64,000 bases of DNA from an uncultured Kordiimonas sp. (GTDB lineage: Bacteria; Pseudomonadota; Alphaproteobacteria; Sphingomonadales; Kordiimonadaceae). The stretch is from positions 744,001 through 808,000 of the forward strand of contig CANMRM010000001.1 of NCBI GenBank assembly GCA_947500295.1. The letters run 5' to 3'. The notes under the pieces were generated by a model. The model had not been told where the DNA came from. It ran no database searches and was given only the letters and a program-made list of their open reading frames with translations. A program made the position numbers and the translations under genes. The first letter of the stretch is position 1; each line of letters opens with the position of its first letter. Below are positions 55,845 through 63,781 of the stretch, piece after piece.

Positions 55845-56000
55845 CATCGCGCTGGGCGCTTCCAGACTAAACTCGCTGGTTAGTAAGCGGGATTGATATA
55901 GATCTCTGCTTTTTGCTGATGAAAATTCCGGGAGCGTTCCGAACAGAAGTTGAGTAAGCTGAACCATTGGTTTTAGGGCTTGCGGGAGGGAACGCCGAAA

Positions 56001-56972
56001 ATGCGTGCATATGTAATTTCAGAGGCCGGTGGCCCGGATAAACTGGAACTCCGGGACGTTGAAAGGCCGACGCCTCGTCCCGGGTGGGTGCTGATCCGAA
56101 ATCGTGCCTTCGGGTTAAACAGGTCGGAATGGTTTACGCGCCGGGGCGATTCTCCCTCTGTACCGTTTCCCAGAATCCTGGGCATAGAGTGTGTCGGCGA
56201 CGTCGTTGACGCCCCTGATGGTGGTCTGCAAAGCGGTGAGACAGTTGCCGCCATGATGGGGGGCATGGGCCGTCAATTTGACGGGTCCTATGCGGAATAT
56301 GTTCTTGTCCCAAAGGAGAATGTTTTTCCGTTAAGCACAAATTTGGACTGGGGTGTTCTGGGTGCCCTGCCGGAGATGCTCCAGACCGTTCACGGGTCGC
56401 TGCATACCGGGTTGGAGATTGATCGCGCAAAATCTTTGCTGGTTCGGGGCGCGACATCTTCGATCGGCTTTACCGCAATGGCGCTGGCAAAATCGGCCGG
56501 TTTGGAAATTACCGCCACAACACGCAATCCAGACAAGTCAGACAACCTTGTTGCCGCTGGCGCAACACATGTGGTTGTTGACGATGGCACGATAGCGGAA
56601 ACGGTCCGGTCGATCTATCCGGATGGTATAGACCGTGTGCTTGAGCTTGTCGGGACCACCACATTGCTCGATTCATTGCGGGCAACAAGGCGCGGCGGCA
56701 TTGTTTGTATGACCGGCATACTCGGCGGGCAATGGACCCTGTCTGACTTTCATCCGATGGGGGACGTGCCCACCGGCGTAAAGCTGACCTCATACAGTGG
56801 TGAGGCTTCCGATATTACTGCCGACCAGCTGCAACGATATGTGTCTCTGGTTGAATCAGGCGCGCTGAAACTGAAGACAGGACCCAGGTTTGGGTTTGAG
56901 CAGCTCCAGCAGGCGCACGAACTGATGGACAGCAACCTCGCCAATGGCAAGATTGTTATCGAGGTCGCCTAG
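56001..56972 (+). CDS. Zinc-type alcohol dehydrogenase/quinone oxidoreductase family protein
   Basis: 323-residue medium-chain dehydrogenase. The N-terminal GroES-like half has GIECVGDVVDAPDG; the Rossmann motif is somewhat degenerate: LLVRGATSSIGFTAMALAK near 143-161 is the quinone-oxidoreductase type nucleotide loop. The catalytic zinc cysteine of true ADHs is absent, so a zinc-free NADPH-dependent reductase is more likely. GGGAGGG lies upstream of ATG 56001. It lies between copies E and F. Confidence 0.85.
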   Translation: MRAYVISEAGGPDKLELRDVERPTPRPGWVLIRNRAFGLNRSEWFTRRGDSPSVPFPRILGIECVGDVVDAPDGGLQSGETVAAMMGGMGRQFDGSYAEYVLVPKENVFPLSTNLDWGVLGALPEMLQTVHGSLHTGLEIDRAKSLLVRGATSSIGFTAMALAKSAGLEITATTRNPDKSDNLVAAGATHVVVDDGTIAETVRSIYPDGIDRVLELVGTTTLLDSLRATRRGGIVCMTGILGGQWTLSDFHPMGDVPTGVKLTSYSGEASDITADQLQRYVSLVESGALKLKTGPRFGFEQLQQAHELMDSNLANGKIVIEVA

Positions 56973-57099
56973 CCGGGTGCAGCGAGGCGAATGGACCATA
57001 GCACGTGTCCGTCCCGGAACTTGACAGTCGTCAATGAAAGGCGCGCTTTGACCTCACATACTGAATTCGGATTTCAGCCACGTAGTTGGGGTATGTGTC

Positions 57100-58230
57100 A
57101 TGGTCAGGTGTTTTTTGACGGTGGTCGCTTTTTTATTCGCGGTTCACCCATTGTCGGCAGACGACGTATCAGAAAGCCAATTCACGCTCGATAAAGACGC
57201 TTATCTGGTGGGCTCTACGGTGGTTCAGGACAAAGCGGGTGTGGACGATCTTTTCATGGCCGGCAACACAGTTCGCAGTAACCAGGATATCTCGGGCTCC
57301 TTGCATCTGGCTGGTCGCAAAATATTCTCAGCGGGTGCTGTTGGCGGTGACGCCTATGTTGCGGGATTTGACGTGTCCCTTACCGGGAAGGTTGCGGGCG
57401 ACGTTACTGCCAGTGGCTATTATGTCACAATCGGCGAAGTTGGCGGTGATCTGCGTGTTTCGGGGTCAAATGTGACCCTATCCGGCCCTGTTTCGGGCTA
57501 TGCGCTCATCTCGGGTGACGACGTAACCATAGAGGGGATAGTCAAAGGGGACCTCAGGCTGTCCGCCAAGGACGTCGAGTTTTCTGAAAATGCCAGAGTT
57601 GACGGGACGCTGATCCTCTATGAAGAAGAGGCGGGTGACCTTAGACTGCCCGCCGGGCTGGTGCCGGAAGACCGTATTGAAAGACGCAACATTGCCGAGT
57701 TGTCAGAGGGTGCTGCTGACCTGCAGCTGTGGGACTGGCGGACCGCACTCGTCGAGCTTGTGGAATGGGTGCTCATCATAACTGTCATCGCCGCCTTGCT
57801 TGCGTCATTTGCGCCCAACAAACTGGGTGATTTGCGCAGAAATATTCTCGCCAGACCGTCCCGGAGCCTGCTGTTTGGTTTTCTGACCCTTTCAGCCCTT
57901 GCCGGGGCCGCGATCGTTTTGATGGTAACCGGATTTGGTGTTGGTTTGCTGCTTGGCCTCATCAGTTTGATTGTGGCGCTGCTCGCCGCATTTGCGGGCT
58001 ATGTTGTGGGTGCCTATGCGGTTGGCGTGTGGCTTTTAATGCTGTTGAGGAAGCGAGAACCAGATAATTTCGCCGTCCGCGTGGCAGCAGCCGTCATTGG
58101 TGTTTTGGTTGTTGCCCTCATCGCCATGACCCCGGTTCTCGGGTGGCTGTTCGTTATGTTTGTTGCGCTGGTTGGTGCCGGTTCAATTACCATACTGTTG
58201 TTTCGACCGACATTCTTCTCGGCCCCCTAG
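57100..58230 (+). CDS. Bactofilin-like polymer-forming domain fused to membrane segments, secreted
   Basis: 376-residue protein. Signal peptide residues 1-20, then a right-handed beta-helix-like repeat region (about 45-165) with short GGDAYVAGFDVSLTGKVAGD-type repeats like bactofilins, then four predicted membrane segments (about 215-370). Bactofilins normally polymerise in the cytosol on the inner membrane, so a periplasmic form with membrane segments is unusual. It lies in the E-F interval with the dehydrogenase gene. Confidence 0.75.
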   Translation: MVRCFLTVVAFLFAVHPLSADDVSESQFTLDKDAYLVGSTVVQDKAGVDDLFMAGNTVRSNQDISGSLHLAGRKIFSAGAVGGDAYVAGFDVSLTGKVAGDVTASGYYVTIGEVGGDLRVSGSNVTLSGPVSGYALISGDDVTIEGIVKGDLRLSAKDVEFSENARVDGTLILYEEEAGDLRLPAGLVPEDRIERRNIAELSEGAADLQLWDWRTALVELVEWVLIITVIAALLASFAPNKLGDLRRNILARPSRSLLFGFLTLSALAGAAIVLMVTGFGVGLLLGLISLIVALLAAFAGYVVGAYAVGVWLLMLLRKREPDNFAVRVAAAVIGVLVVALIAMTPVLGWLFVMFVALVGAGSITILLFRPTFFSAP

Positions 58231-58276
58231 GTCGCCTTATTGGCATCCAGTAGGCGCGAAAGGTCACGAATTCGAA

Positions 58277-58318
58277 GACATCGAACTCTTCGAAGCGCCC
58301 AGGAAGGGCGGGATATAG
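58277..58318 (+). repeat. tlpA 3'-end repeat, copy F
   Basis: CATCGAACTCTTCGAAGCGC (58279-58298) is identical to 52785-52804 of copy C over 20 bases; the rest, to TAG, aligns with differences. The next minus-strand gene ends with its stop codon at the very next base (58319). Confidence 0.8.
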
Positions 58319-59140
58319 TCAATCCTTCAGAAAAGCATTCAAGTCTACGGTGGCTGAGCGGTCAACGTATCCGAACGTGCCATTGTCCTTTATCTCGCGG
58401 GCAGCTTCGAGCGTTGCTGTCATGGCGCTGCGGTAGAGCGACGTGGCCAGGCTGATGCGCTTGACACCGGCCGACGCAAGGTCGGCCTCAGAGAACGATT
58501 TTCCTGGAATGCCAACCATGAAGTTAAATGGTTTTGTTAAACTCGCACACACCTGTTGCACGGCTTCCAGGTCCGGCAAGCCTGGTGCCATCAGCACGTC
58601 GGCACCAGCTGCTTCGAAAGCTTGCAGGCGCATTATGGTGTCATCGAGATCATGAATGCCTCGCACAAAGTTTTCGCTCCGCGCGGTTAAGGTGAATTTG
58701 AAAGGTAGACTGCGCGCCGCTGCAACTGCAGCTTCCATGCGCCGGACCGCGTGATCCATGTCGTAGATGGGTGTGGCCGGGTCGCCAGTCGCGTCCTCAA
58801 TAGAACCACCGACCAGGCCGCTTGCTCCTGCTTCCCGGATCGTTGTCGCCGCATCCTCAGGGGCATCGCCGAACCCTTTTTCGAGATCGGCAGAAACCGG
58901 AAGGTCTGTCGCGTCTACAATCTGGGTCGCATGCGCAAGTGCTTCTTCGCGTGTGGTGCTGCCGTCTTTTCGGCCAAGCAAGGCCGCCTGCACAGAACTG
59001 GATGTGGCAAGGGCTCTGAAACCGAGGGAAGCCAGCATGCCGGCCGAGCAGCCATCGAATGCATTGGCGATGACGAAGGTACCGGGCTCTTCGTGCAAAA
59101 CGGCAAAAGCGCTGGCTTTTTCAGACTGACTAACGGACAT
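58319..59140 (-). CDS. Isocitrate lyase/PEP mutase family protein
   Basis: 273-residue TIM-barrel enzyme of the PEP mutase/isocitrate lyase superfamily. VSADLEKGFGD near 80-90 holds the Mg-binding Asp, followed by GGSIEDATG near 110-118. The canonical isocitrate-lyase KKCGH is missing, so it is a C-C or P-C lyase of unknown substrate. Start ATG 59140 has GGAG nine bases upstream. It abuts copy F with no intervening base. Confidence 0.85.
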   Translation of the reverse strand: MSVSQSEKASAFAVLHEEPGTFVIANAFDGCSAGMLASLGFRALATSSSVQAALLGRKDGSTTREEALAHATQIVDATDLPVSADLEKGFGDAPEDAATTIREAGASGLVGGSIEDATGDPATPIYDMDHAVRRMEAAVAAARSLPFKFTLTARSENFVRGIHDLDDTIMRLQAFEAAGADVLMAPGLPDLEAVQQVCASLTKPFNFMVGIPGKSFSEADLASAGVKRISLATSLYRSAMTATLEAAREIKDNGTFGYVDRSATVDLNAFLKD

Positions 59141-59197
59141 GATTGAAATCTCCAAACTTGAAAGCGATCCAGATACTGAAACACACAGCGCGCTATC

Positions 59198-59716
59198 TTA
59201 CATTACAGCAAAGAAACGATGGATGGGGCCACCATCACCGGTTCTGGATTTGGTTACAGTGACAATGTTATTGAGCCAGGCATAGCGCGGGTCACTGGTT
59301 TCAAAGAAGGGCGCCGCGCGAAAATAATAGCGCCATGCGCCTGCCGGGTCGTCAGGTTTTTCGACATCGAGCGCATATTCAGCATCCTCCGGCGCTGCCC
59401 AATACCGGCCCTGCCAGTAAAGATAGAGGAGAGCATTGTCATGCGTCTCGAGGCAGAAACGTACGTCGAGCTCGCCTGTGCCATCCGGGCGAATGCGGAT
59501 CCAGTCCGCACCGGAGTCCGGCACCACACGCCCACGCAGATGCGGTCCCTCAAACATGCCTCCCTTCACCCGGAAGATCACGCGATTGCCGACCGGCGCC
59601 GGACCTATATCCATTGCTGGCAGGTGAAGTTTTACACGCGCTTCGAACAGGAATTCGAGGCCCGGCGGGCTGTCTGCGTCCCAGTCTGCAGCGTTGGGTT
59701 TCAGGCTATCAAGCAT
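59198..59716 (-). CDS. DUF3237 domain-containing protein
   Basis: 172-residue protein matching DUF3237: LEFLFEARVKLHLPAMDIGPAPVGNRVIF near its start and YYFRAAPFFETSDPRYAWLNN near its end. This family is thought to adopt a lipocalin-like or small beta-barrel fold; the function is unknown. A run of nine G's just before ATG 59716 serves as ribosome site. It is divergent from the MarR gene across two palindromic operators. Confidence 0.85.
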   Translation of the reverse strand: MLDSLKPNAADWDADSPPGLEFLFEARVKLHLPAMDIGPAPVGNRVIFRVKGGMFEGPHLRGRVVPDSGADWIRIRPDGTGELDVRFCLETHDNALLYLYWQGRYWAAPEDAEYALDVEKPDDPAGAWRYYFRAAPFFETSDPRYAWLNNIVTVTKSRTGDGGPIHRFFAVM

Positions 59717-59851
59717 TTGGGTTCCCCCCCCCTCGTTATGCCGCTAACCGTGGCAACATCATGTGCAGGCACTTTGCGATGCCTGATCGAGCAGCAAGCT
59801 GGTGCAGGCGTTCCAGGGCACAGCCGGGTCCCGATAATCAACAGGTATAAA

Positions 59852-59872
59852 TTATATGCGCAATGCATATAA
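59852..59872. promoter_or_regulatory. Palindromic operator 1, MarR
   Basis: TTATATGC-GCAAT-GCATATAA, a perfect 8-bp inverted repeat with a 5-base centre, lies in the divergent gap before the MarR gene. The core TATGC-N5-GCATA recurs in operator 2. Confidence 0.7.
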
Positions 59873-59899
59873 ATATGTCAATCATGGAATTGCAACTTC

Positions 59900-59914
59900 T
59901 ATGCTTTATGCATA
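59900..59914. promoter_or_regulatory. Palindromic operator 2, MarR
   Basis: TATGC-TTTAT-GCATA, a perfect 5-bp repeat of the same core as operator 1. The centres are 45 bp apart, and the second is just 10 bp before the MarR start, so repressor binding would block transcription or translation. Confidence 0.7.
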
Positions 59915-59924
59915 CATTTCCGGC

Positions 59925-60419
59925 ATGGATCGTACGACAAACCTGCTTGGTGCCCTCGCTCTTGCAATCACCGACCGGATCGCATCCGGTATGAAAAGCG
60001 CTTTTGACCGCTCCGGGGAATCGGCGGCGGCGATAGTGGTGCTTGGCTATGCGCCGGGTCTTTCCGTCGAAATTCTGCGCCAGGTTCTTGATCGGTCACA
60101 CCCTGGCACGGTGCGCATGATCGACCGACTGGAGGAAGACGGCCTGGTTGAGCGGCGCGAGGCTGAGGATGGTCGCGCGGTGGCGCTCCATCTGACAAAA
60201 AAGGGCGGCAAGCTGCGCCAGCGGCTAATGGGCAGTCGTCTAGATATACTGGAAGAAGCCCTGGAGGGCATCGCCAATGAAGAGCGGCAGGTGCTTGGAG
60301 ATTTGCTTGCAAAGGTTCTGACAAACCTGCCAGAAACTGAAATGGCAAAACATCGCATTTGCCGCCTGTGTTCCGTTCCGACATGCAGCGACTGCCCGAT
60401 CCCGGGCCGCGCAATTTGA
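59925..60419 (+). CDS. MarR-family transcriptional regulator with Cys-rich tail
   Basis: 164-residue regulator. Winged helix-turn-helix with PGTVRMIDRLEEDGLVERREAEDGRAVALHLTKKG near 60-95. The C-terminal tail ends in ICRLCSVPTCSDCPIPGRAI, four Cys in 14 residues, unlike most MarR proteins, and could sense metal, redox or electrophiles. ATG 59925 is set by family length. It probably represses itself and DUF3237 through the two palindromes. Confidence 0.85.
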   Translation: MDRTTNLLGALALAITDRIASGMKSAFDRSGESAAAIVVLGYAPGLSVEILRQVLDRSHPGTVRMIDRLEEDGLVERREAEDGRAVALHLTKKGGKLRQRLMGSRLDILEEALEGIANEERQVLGDLLAKVLTNLPETEMAKHRICRLCSVPTCSDCPIPGRAI

Positions 60420-60597
60420 TCGGCCCTCCGACACCGCATGCTGCGTAGACGCACGTTACGCTCATCGGATCCGTTAGAGGTGTCGCTCTTTGATGCGGCC
60501 TGCCCGTACCCACTTGAAGAGTGGAAATTTCACCTCAGTGCTAAACCCGGGCCAAAACTGCTTCTGCCGACGCAATGCGGCTATTATAATTTAGCCG

Positions 60598-62067
60598 TCA
60601 GTCTGGCTGTAGGGATTTGCCCGGTATCATTTCCTCCAGGTTCAGGCAGGCGGTATCCAGAGGCCCATCGGGATTGTCCATGAACTGGGACATAATGCTG
60701 AACTGGCATGGTCTGTCTGCCGCCCCGTGCCCCGCATCACCGGTGATGAGCAATCGCGAATTGGGCAGCCGTTGTAGCATTTTCACGCCGTCACTTGGTG
60801 GTGTTACAGGATCGTCCTGATTAACCAGGATGATGGTCGGAATATCGGAAAACTGAAGCTTTCGTTCTGATGGCGGAAGGGAGTTGCCGTGCCAGGCGCT
60901 CCCCTCAAGGTACAGGGAGGTAAACAATCCCAGTTCATAAGGTAAAAGGTCCAGGCTGCTGTAGGCTTCCCTCACTTTTTCAATTGAGTCCGCAGCATAA
61001 AATTTTTCGTACCGCTCCACCGCCAGCCACATGGACGAATTATAGTATTTTTGAGCCGCAATATCTCTTTCAACCACTTTGGCAATGAGCGATGTGTCCC
61101 CCGCGCTGAGGGCCCGGATAAAATCCGGGACCAAGACCCTTGCATCCTTGCGGTAAAGCAATGTTCGGAGCAGATAGATGGCATCCTGAGGGTTGACGAC
61201 AAAGGGTCCGTCCTGTGTCTCCACGGTGCCGGGCCGCTGCTCAAGGCTTTTAAGGGCGGCGATATAGTCCTGTTTCAAATCAGCGCTTCCCGGGCCACAG
61301 TCCATGGCTGATTTGCAATGGTCAAATAGTCGCCCCAGTGCGCGGGAATAGTTATGCAGCCTGGGGAACAAAAAGTCCCCCTCGAGGGGATTGGGGCTGT
61401 GCAAAAACACCGACCGTACCCGCGCGGGAAAACTTGCCTGTACAATGCGGCCAAGCCTGGTGCCGTATGAAACGCCATAAAGATTGTAGGTGTCGTGCCC
61501 CAGGTGAGCCATCAATTGATCTATGTCTTTAGCGGATGCAAAAGAATTGTACTGATCCACCGCGATGCCTGCGTTTCTTAATTCTCTTCGGTCATTGGCG
61601 ATAAGGCTCGAAAAGGCCTGGCGCTCCCTTTCAGAGTTGAGGTTCTGTGCCAGGATTGTGATCAGTTTCGGACCAATGTCGGGCAAAGCGCTGGAGTGGC
61701 CGGTGCCTCGCTGGTCGAACAGAATAATGTCTCTTTTGGCGCGAAGGGGGCTTTCCCCCCAATAGTGCAGGGAGGCGGGCTGCAAAGCCGACGAGCCTGG
61801 GCCGCCTGACAAAAAGATAAGCGGTGATTTGGCGATATCCTTTTCTGCAGCTTCCAGCACAATATACCGGATCTCTAGGGTGCGAGAATTCACGTCATTA
61901 TAGTTTTCCGGGACCTCAAGCGTGCCACAGGAGTAAGGCGCAAGGTCGGTTTGGTCCCTGACAAAGTCACAGGCTTCATCGGCTGCGGCTTTTGGCATCA
62001 GGCAAATTGATGCAAGCGACAAATGCGCCAGAAAAGCGACTATCTTTCGTGCAATTTGCGAGTTCAT
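60598..62067 (-). CDS. Secreted S33-family alpha/beta hydrolase (tripeptidyl aminopeptidase-like)
   Basis: 489-residue precursor with a signal peptide (residues 1-29). FLSGGPGSSALQ near 80-91 forms the oxyanion loop, YGVSYGTRLG near 197-206 the nucleophile elbow, QDDPVTPPSDG the Asp and GDAGHGA the His. This is a periplasmic peptidase of the proline-iminopeptidase/TAP-like group. Substrate unknown. It ends 175 bp after the MarR gene, convergent. Confidence 0.85.
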   Translation of the reverse strand: MNSQIARKIVAFLAHLSLASICLMPKAAADEACDFVRDQTDLAPYSCGTLEVPENYNDVNSRTLEIRYIVLEAAEKDIAKSPLIFLSGGPGSSALQPASLHYWGESPLRAKRDIILFDQRGTGHSSALPDIGPKLITILAQNLNSERERQAFSSLIANDRRELRNAGIAVDQYNSFASAKDIDQLMAHLGHDTYNLYGVSYGTRLGRIVQASFPARVRSVFLHSPNPLEGDFLFPRLHNYSRALGRLFDHCKSAMDCGPGSADLKQDYIAALKSLEQRPGTVETQDGPFVVNPQDAIYLLRTLLYRKDARVLVPDFIRALSAGDTSLIAKVVERDIAAQKYYNSSMWLAVERYEKFYAADSIEKVREAYSSLDLLPYELGLFTSLYLEGSAWHGNSLPPSERKLQFSDIPTIILVNQDDPVTPPSDGVKMLQRLPNSRLLITGDAGHGAADRPCQFSIMSQFMDNPDGPLDTACLNLEEMIPGKSLQPD

Positions 62068-62692
62068 GATATCTGAAACTCCTCTGTCAAAACTCCGGCC
62101 ATCGTCTTCAATCCGTTTTCACAATCGCCAAGGCGTGGTTGTCGTCAACGTGCGCCTTCAGGACAATACCCTCGGAAACACCGGGGAAAGCAACGAGAGT
62201 GGCTCATGCGGTGTATAGTATGCTTGAGCCGCGATTATACCCAGCCCAATACCCGTTTCTGCAAATTTCACAGTGTGAATAGCTCACATCCTACCATCAG
62301 TGGTGAAGTTGCAGATTGTAAGAATTCGTGGAGGCATACGCTTCATAAAAAATGTGGCCCTAGGTCGAGAAAACTGGTTATTGACACGATGAATGTTACG
62401 GAAACCTGACCGTCATGTCTTGGCGCACAAGGTCGCAGCACGCGCAGACAGAGCTTGATTACTGGCGGCGGTGCCAGAATCATATGCAGCTTGCTCCCTC
62501 AACCACAGGAGTGGAAATTTCGCTATCGCGCCATAGACTTAGGTTTAGAAAATCTGCCATGGCCCTAGCCTTTCCCGTTTGGTGTGCTAGGGTGCGGTTG
62601 GTCAACATTATAGTATAGCATTCCAATATGCGGGCGTTTTTGGGACCGATGGTTTGGGGTGGGGGCTCTGCACATAGGGAAAGGTATGTTTC
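62068..62692. other. Intergenic stretch, 625 bp
   Basis: Divergent gap between the S33 peptidase and the cytochrome-rhodanese gene. No coding region was recognised. Two inverted repeats stand out: TGTGA-N5-TCACA at 62274-62288, resembling a CRP-type site but with five central bases instead of six, and CCCTAGC (62563-62569) with GCTAGGG (62586-62592). An AT-rich TATAGTATAGC near 62610-62620 could be part of a promoter for the downstream gene. Confidence 0.45.
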
Positions 62693-63781
62693 GTGTGTAA
62701 ATTCAGTTTTTTCAGCCTCTTTTTTGGTCTTGTGCTGGTGGCAGCGCCCAACGCTGCTGCAGAAGACTATGAATACAGGACCATCCGGGACCCGCGGTCG
62801 CTGACAGCCGAACAGTCCCGCGTGGCGGAAGCCAATTACCAGCGCTATTGCTCGCTCTGTCACGGGGCGGACAGGCAGGGATATGTCAACGATCATGCGC
62901 CGTCCTTGCGCAGCAAAAGCCTGTTCCGGTCCGGCGTGCCGCATGAGGTGCTGCGTCCTATCCAGTATGGCCGTGACGGTACGCCCATGGGCGGGTATCT
63001 GGATGAGGTTGGCGGCCCGCTCACGCTCGATGAAACCTGGGACCTGACCTATTGGCTTTTCTGGCAGGCGGACACGGACCGGGTGCGCATCACGAAGGAC
63101 CTGGTGAAAGGCGATGCGGCCCGCGGCGCCGACCTGTACGCGGAAAACTGTACGGACTGCCACGGTGCGGGCGGGGAAGGCGTGAACGCGCCCGCGCTCG
63201 GCAACCCCTCGGCGCTGTCGCACAACTCGGACGAATTTATCCGCTATGCGATCCGCGAGGGCCGGGACGGTACGCCCATGGAGCCCTGGAAAGACAGGCT
63301 CTCGTCAGCCGACATCGATAACCTGACCGCTTTTTTGCGCAGCCGGGCGAGCGGTTGGGAACAGTCCAGGGTAGTGCTCAGGGACGTGCCGACGCCTGAC
63401 CAGTATGTGATCAACGCTGAAGGCGCAGACCCTGAATTTGATCTGCAGGACGGCCTTTATGTGTCCGCAGCTGACCTCTTGGCGGCGCTGGAAGACAAGA
63501 AGCGCATGGTGCTTTTGGATACGCGCGTGACGTCTGTGTGGCAGCGGGTGCACATCGAAGGGGCGATACCGATGCCTTACTATAGCGACTTTGATGCGAT
63601 TGTCGGTGACCTGCCGAAGGACGTGCAGATTGTTGCCTATTGCTCGTGCCCGCGCGCGGCCGCTGATGATGTGGTGAGGCGCCTGAGACGGCGTGGTTTT
63701 ACCCGCACGGCAACCATGTATGAAGGCATTTTCGGCTGGATGAACATGGGCTATCCGGTGATCAACGGCCGATCAGAATAA
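62693..63781 (+). CDS. Diheme cytochrome c fused to a rhodanese domain, secreted
   Basis: 362-residue precursor with a signal peptide (residues 1-23). Two heme c motifs, CSLCH near 53-57 and CTDCH near 153-157, define two cytochrome c domains. Then from about 260 a rhodanese-type domain follows with VLLDTR, HIEGAIPMPYY and the catalytic-loop Cys in VAYCSCPRA. Rhodaneses transfer sulfane sulfur, so an electron-transfer and sulfur role combined is likely. GTG 62693 has AGGGAAAGG upstream. Confidence 0.88.
   Translation: MCKFSFFSLFFGLVLVAAPNAAAEDYEYRTIRDPRSLTAEQSRVAEANYQRYCSLCHGADRQGYVNDHAPSLRSKSLFRSGVPHEVLRPIQYGRDGTPMGGYLDEVGGPLTLDETWDLTYWLFWQADTDRVRITKDLVKGDAARGADLYAENCTDCHGAGGEGVNAPALGNPSALSHNSDEFIRYAIREGRDGTPMEPWKDRLSSADIDNLTAFLRSRASGWEQSRVVLRDVPTPDQYVINAEGADPEFDLQDGLYVSAADLLAALEDKKRMVLLDTRVTSVWQRVHIEGAIPMPYYSDFDAIVGDLPKDVQIVAYCSCPRAAADDVVRRLRRRGFTRTATMYEGIFGWMNMGYPVINGRSE

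Noticed and set aside
60470-60510. Further tlpA-end copy (GGTGTCGCTCTTTGATGC)
   Set aside because: Similarity to GGCATCGCGCTTTTTGAAGC needs a gap and several mismatches; not better than chance.
62274-62288. CRP-type site TGTGA-N5-TCACA
   Set aside because: Central spacing is five, not six, and no extended symmetry; kept only as a remark in the intergenic entry.
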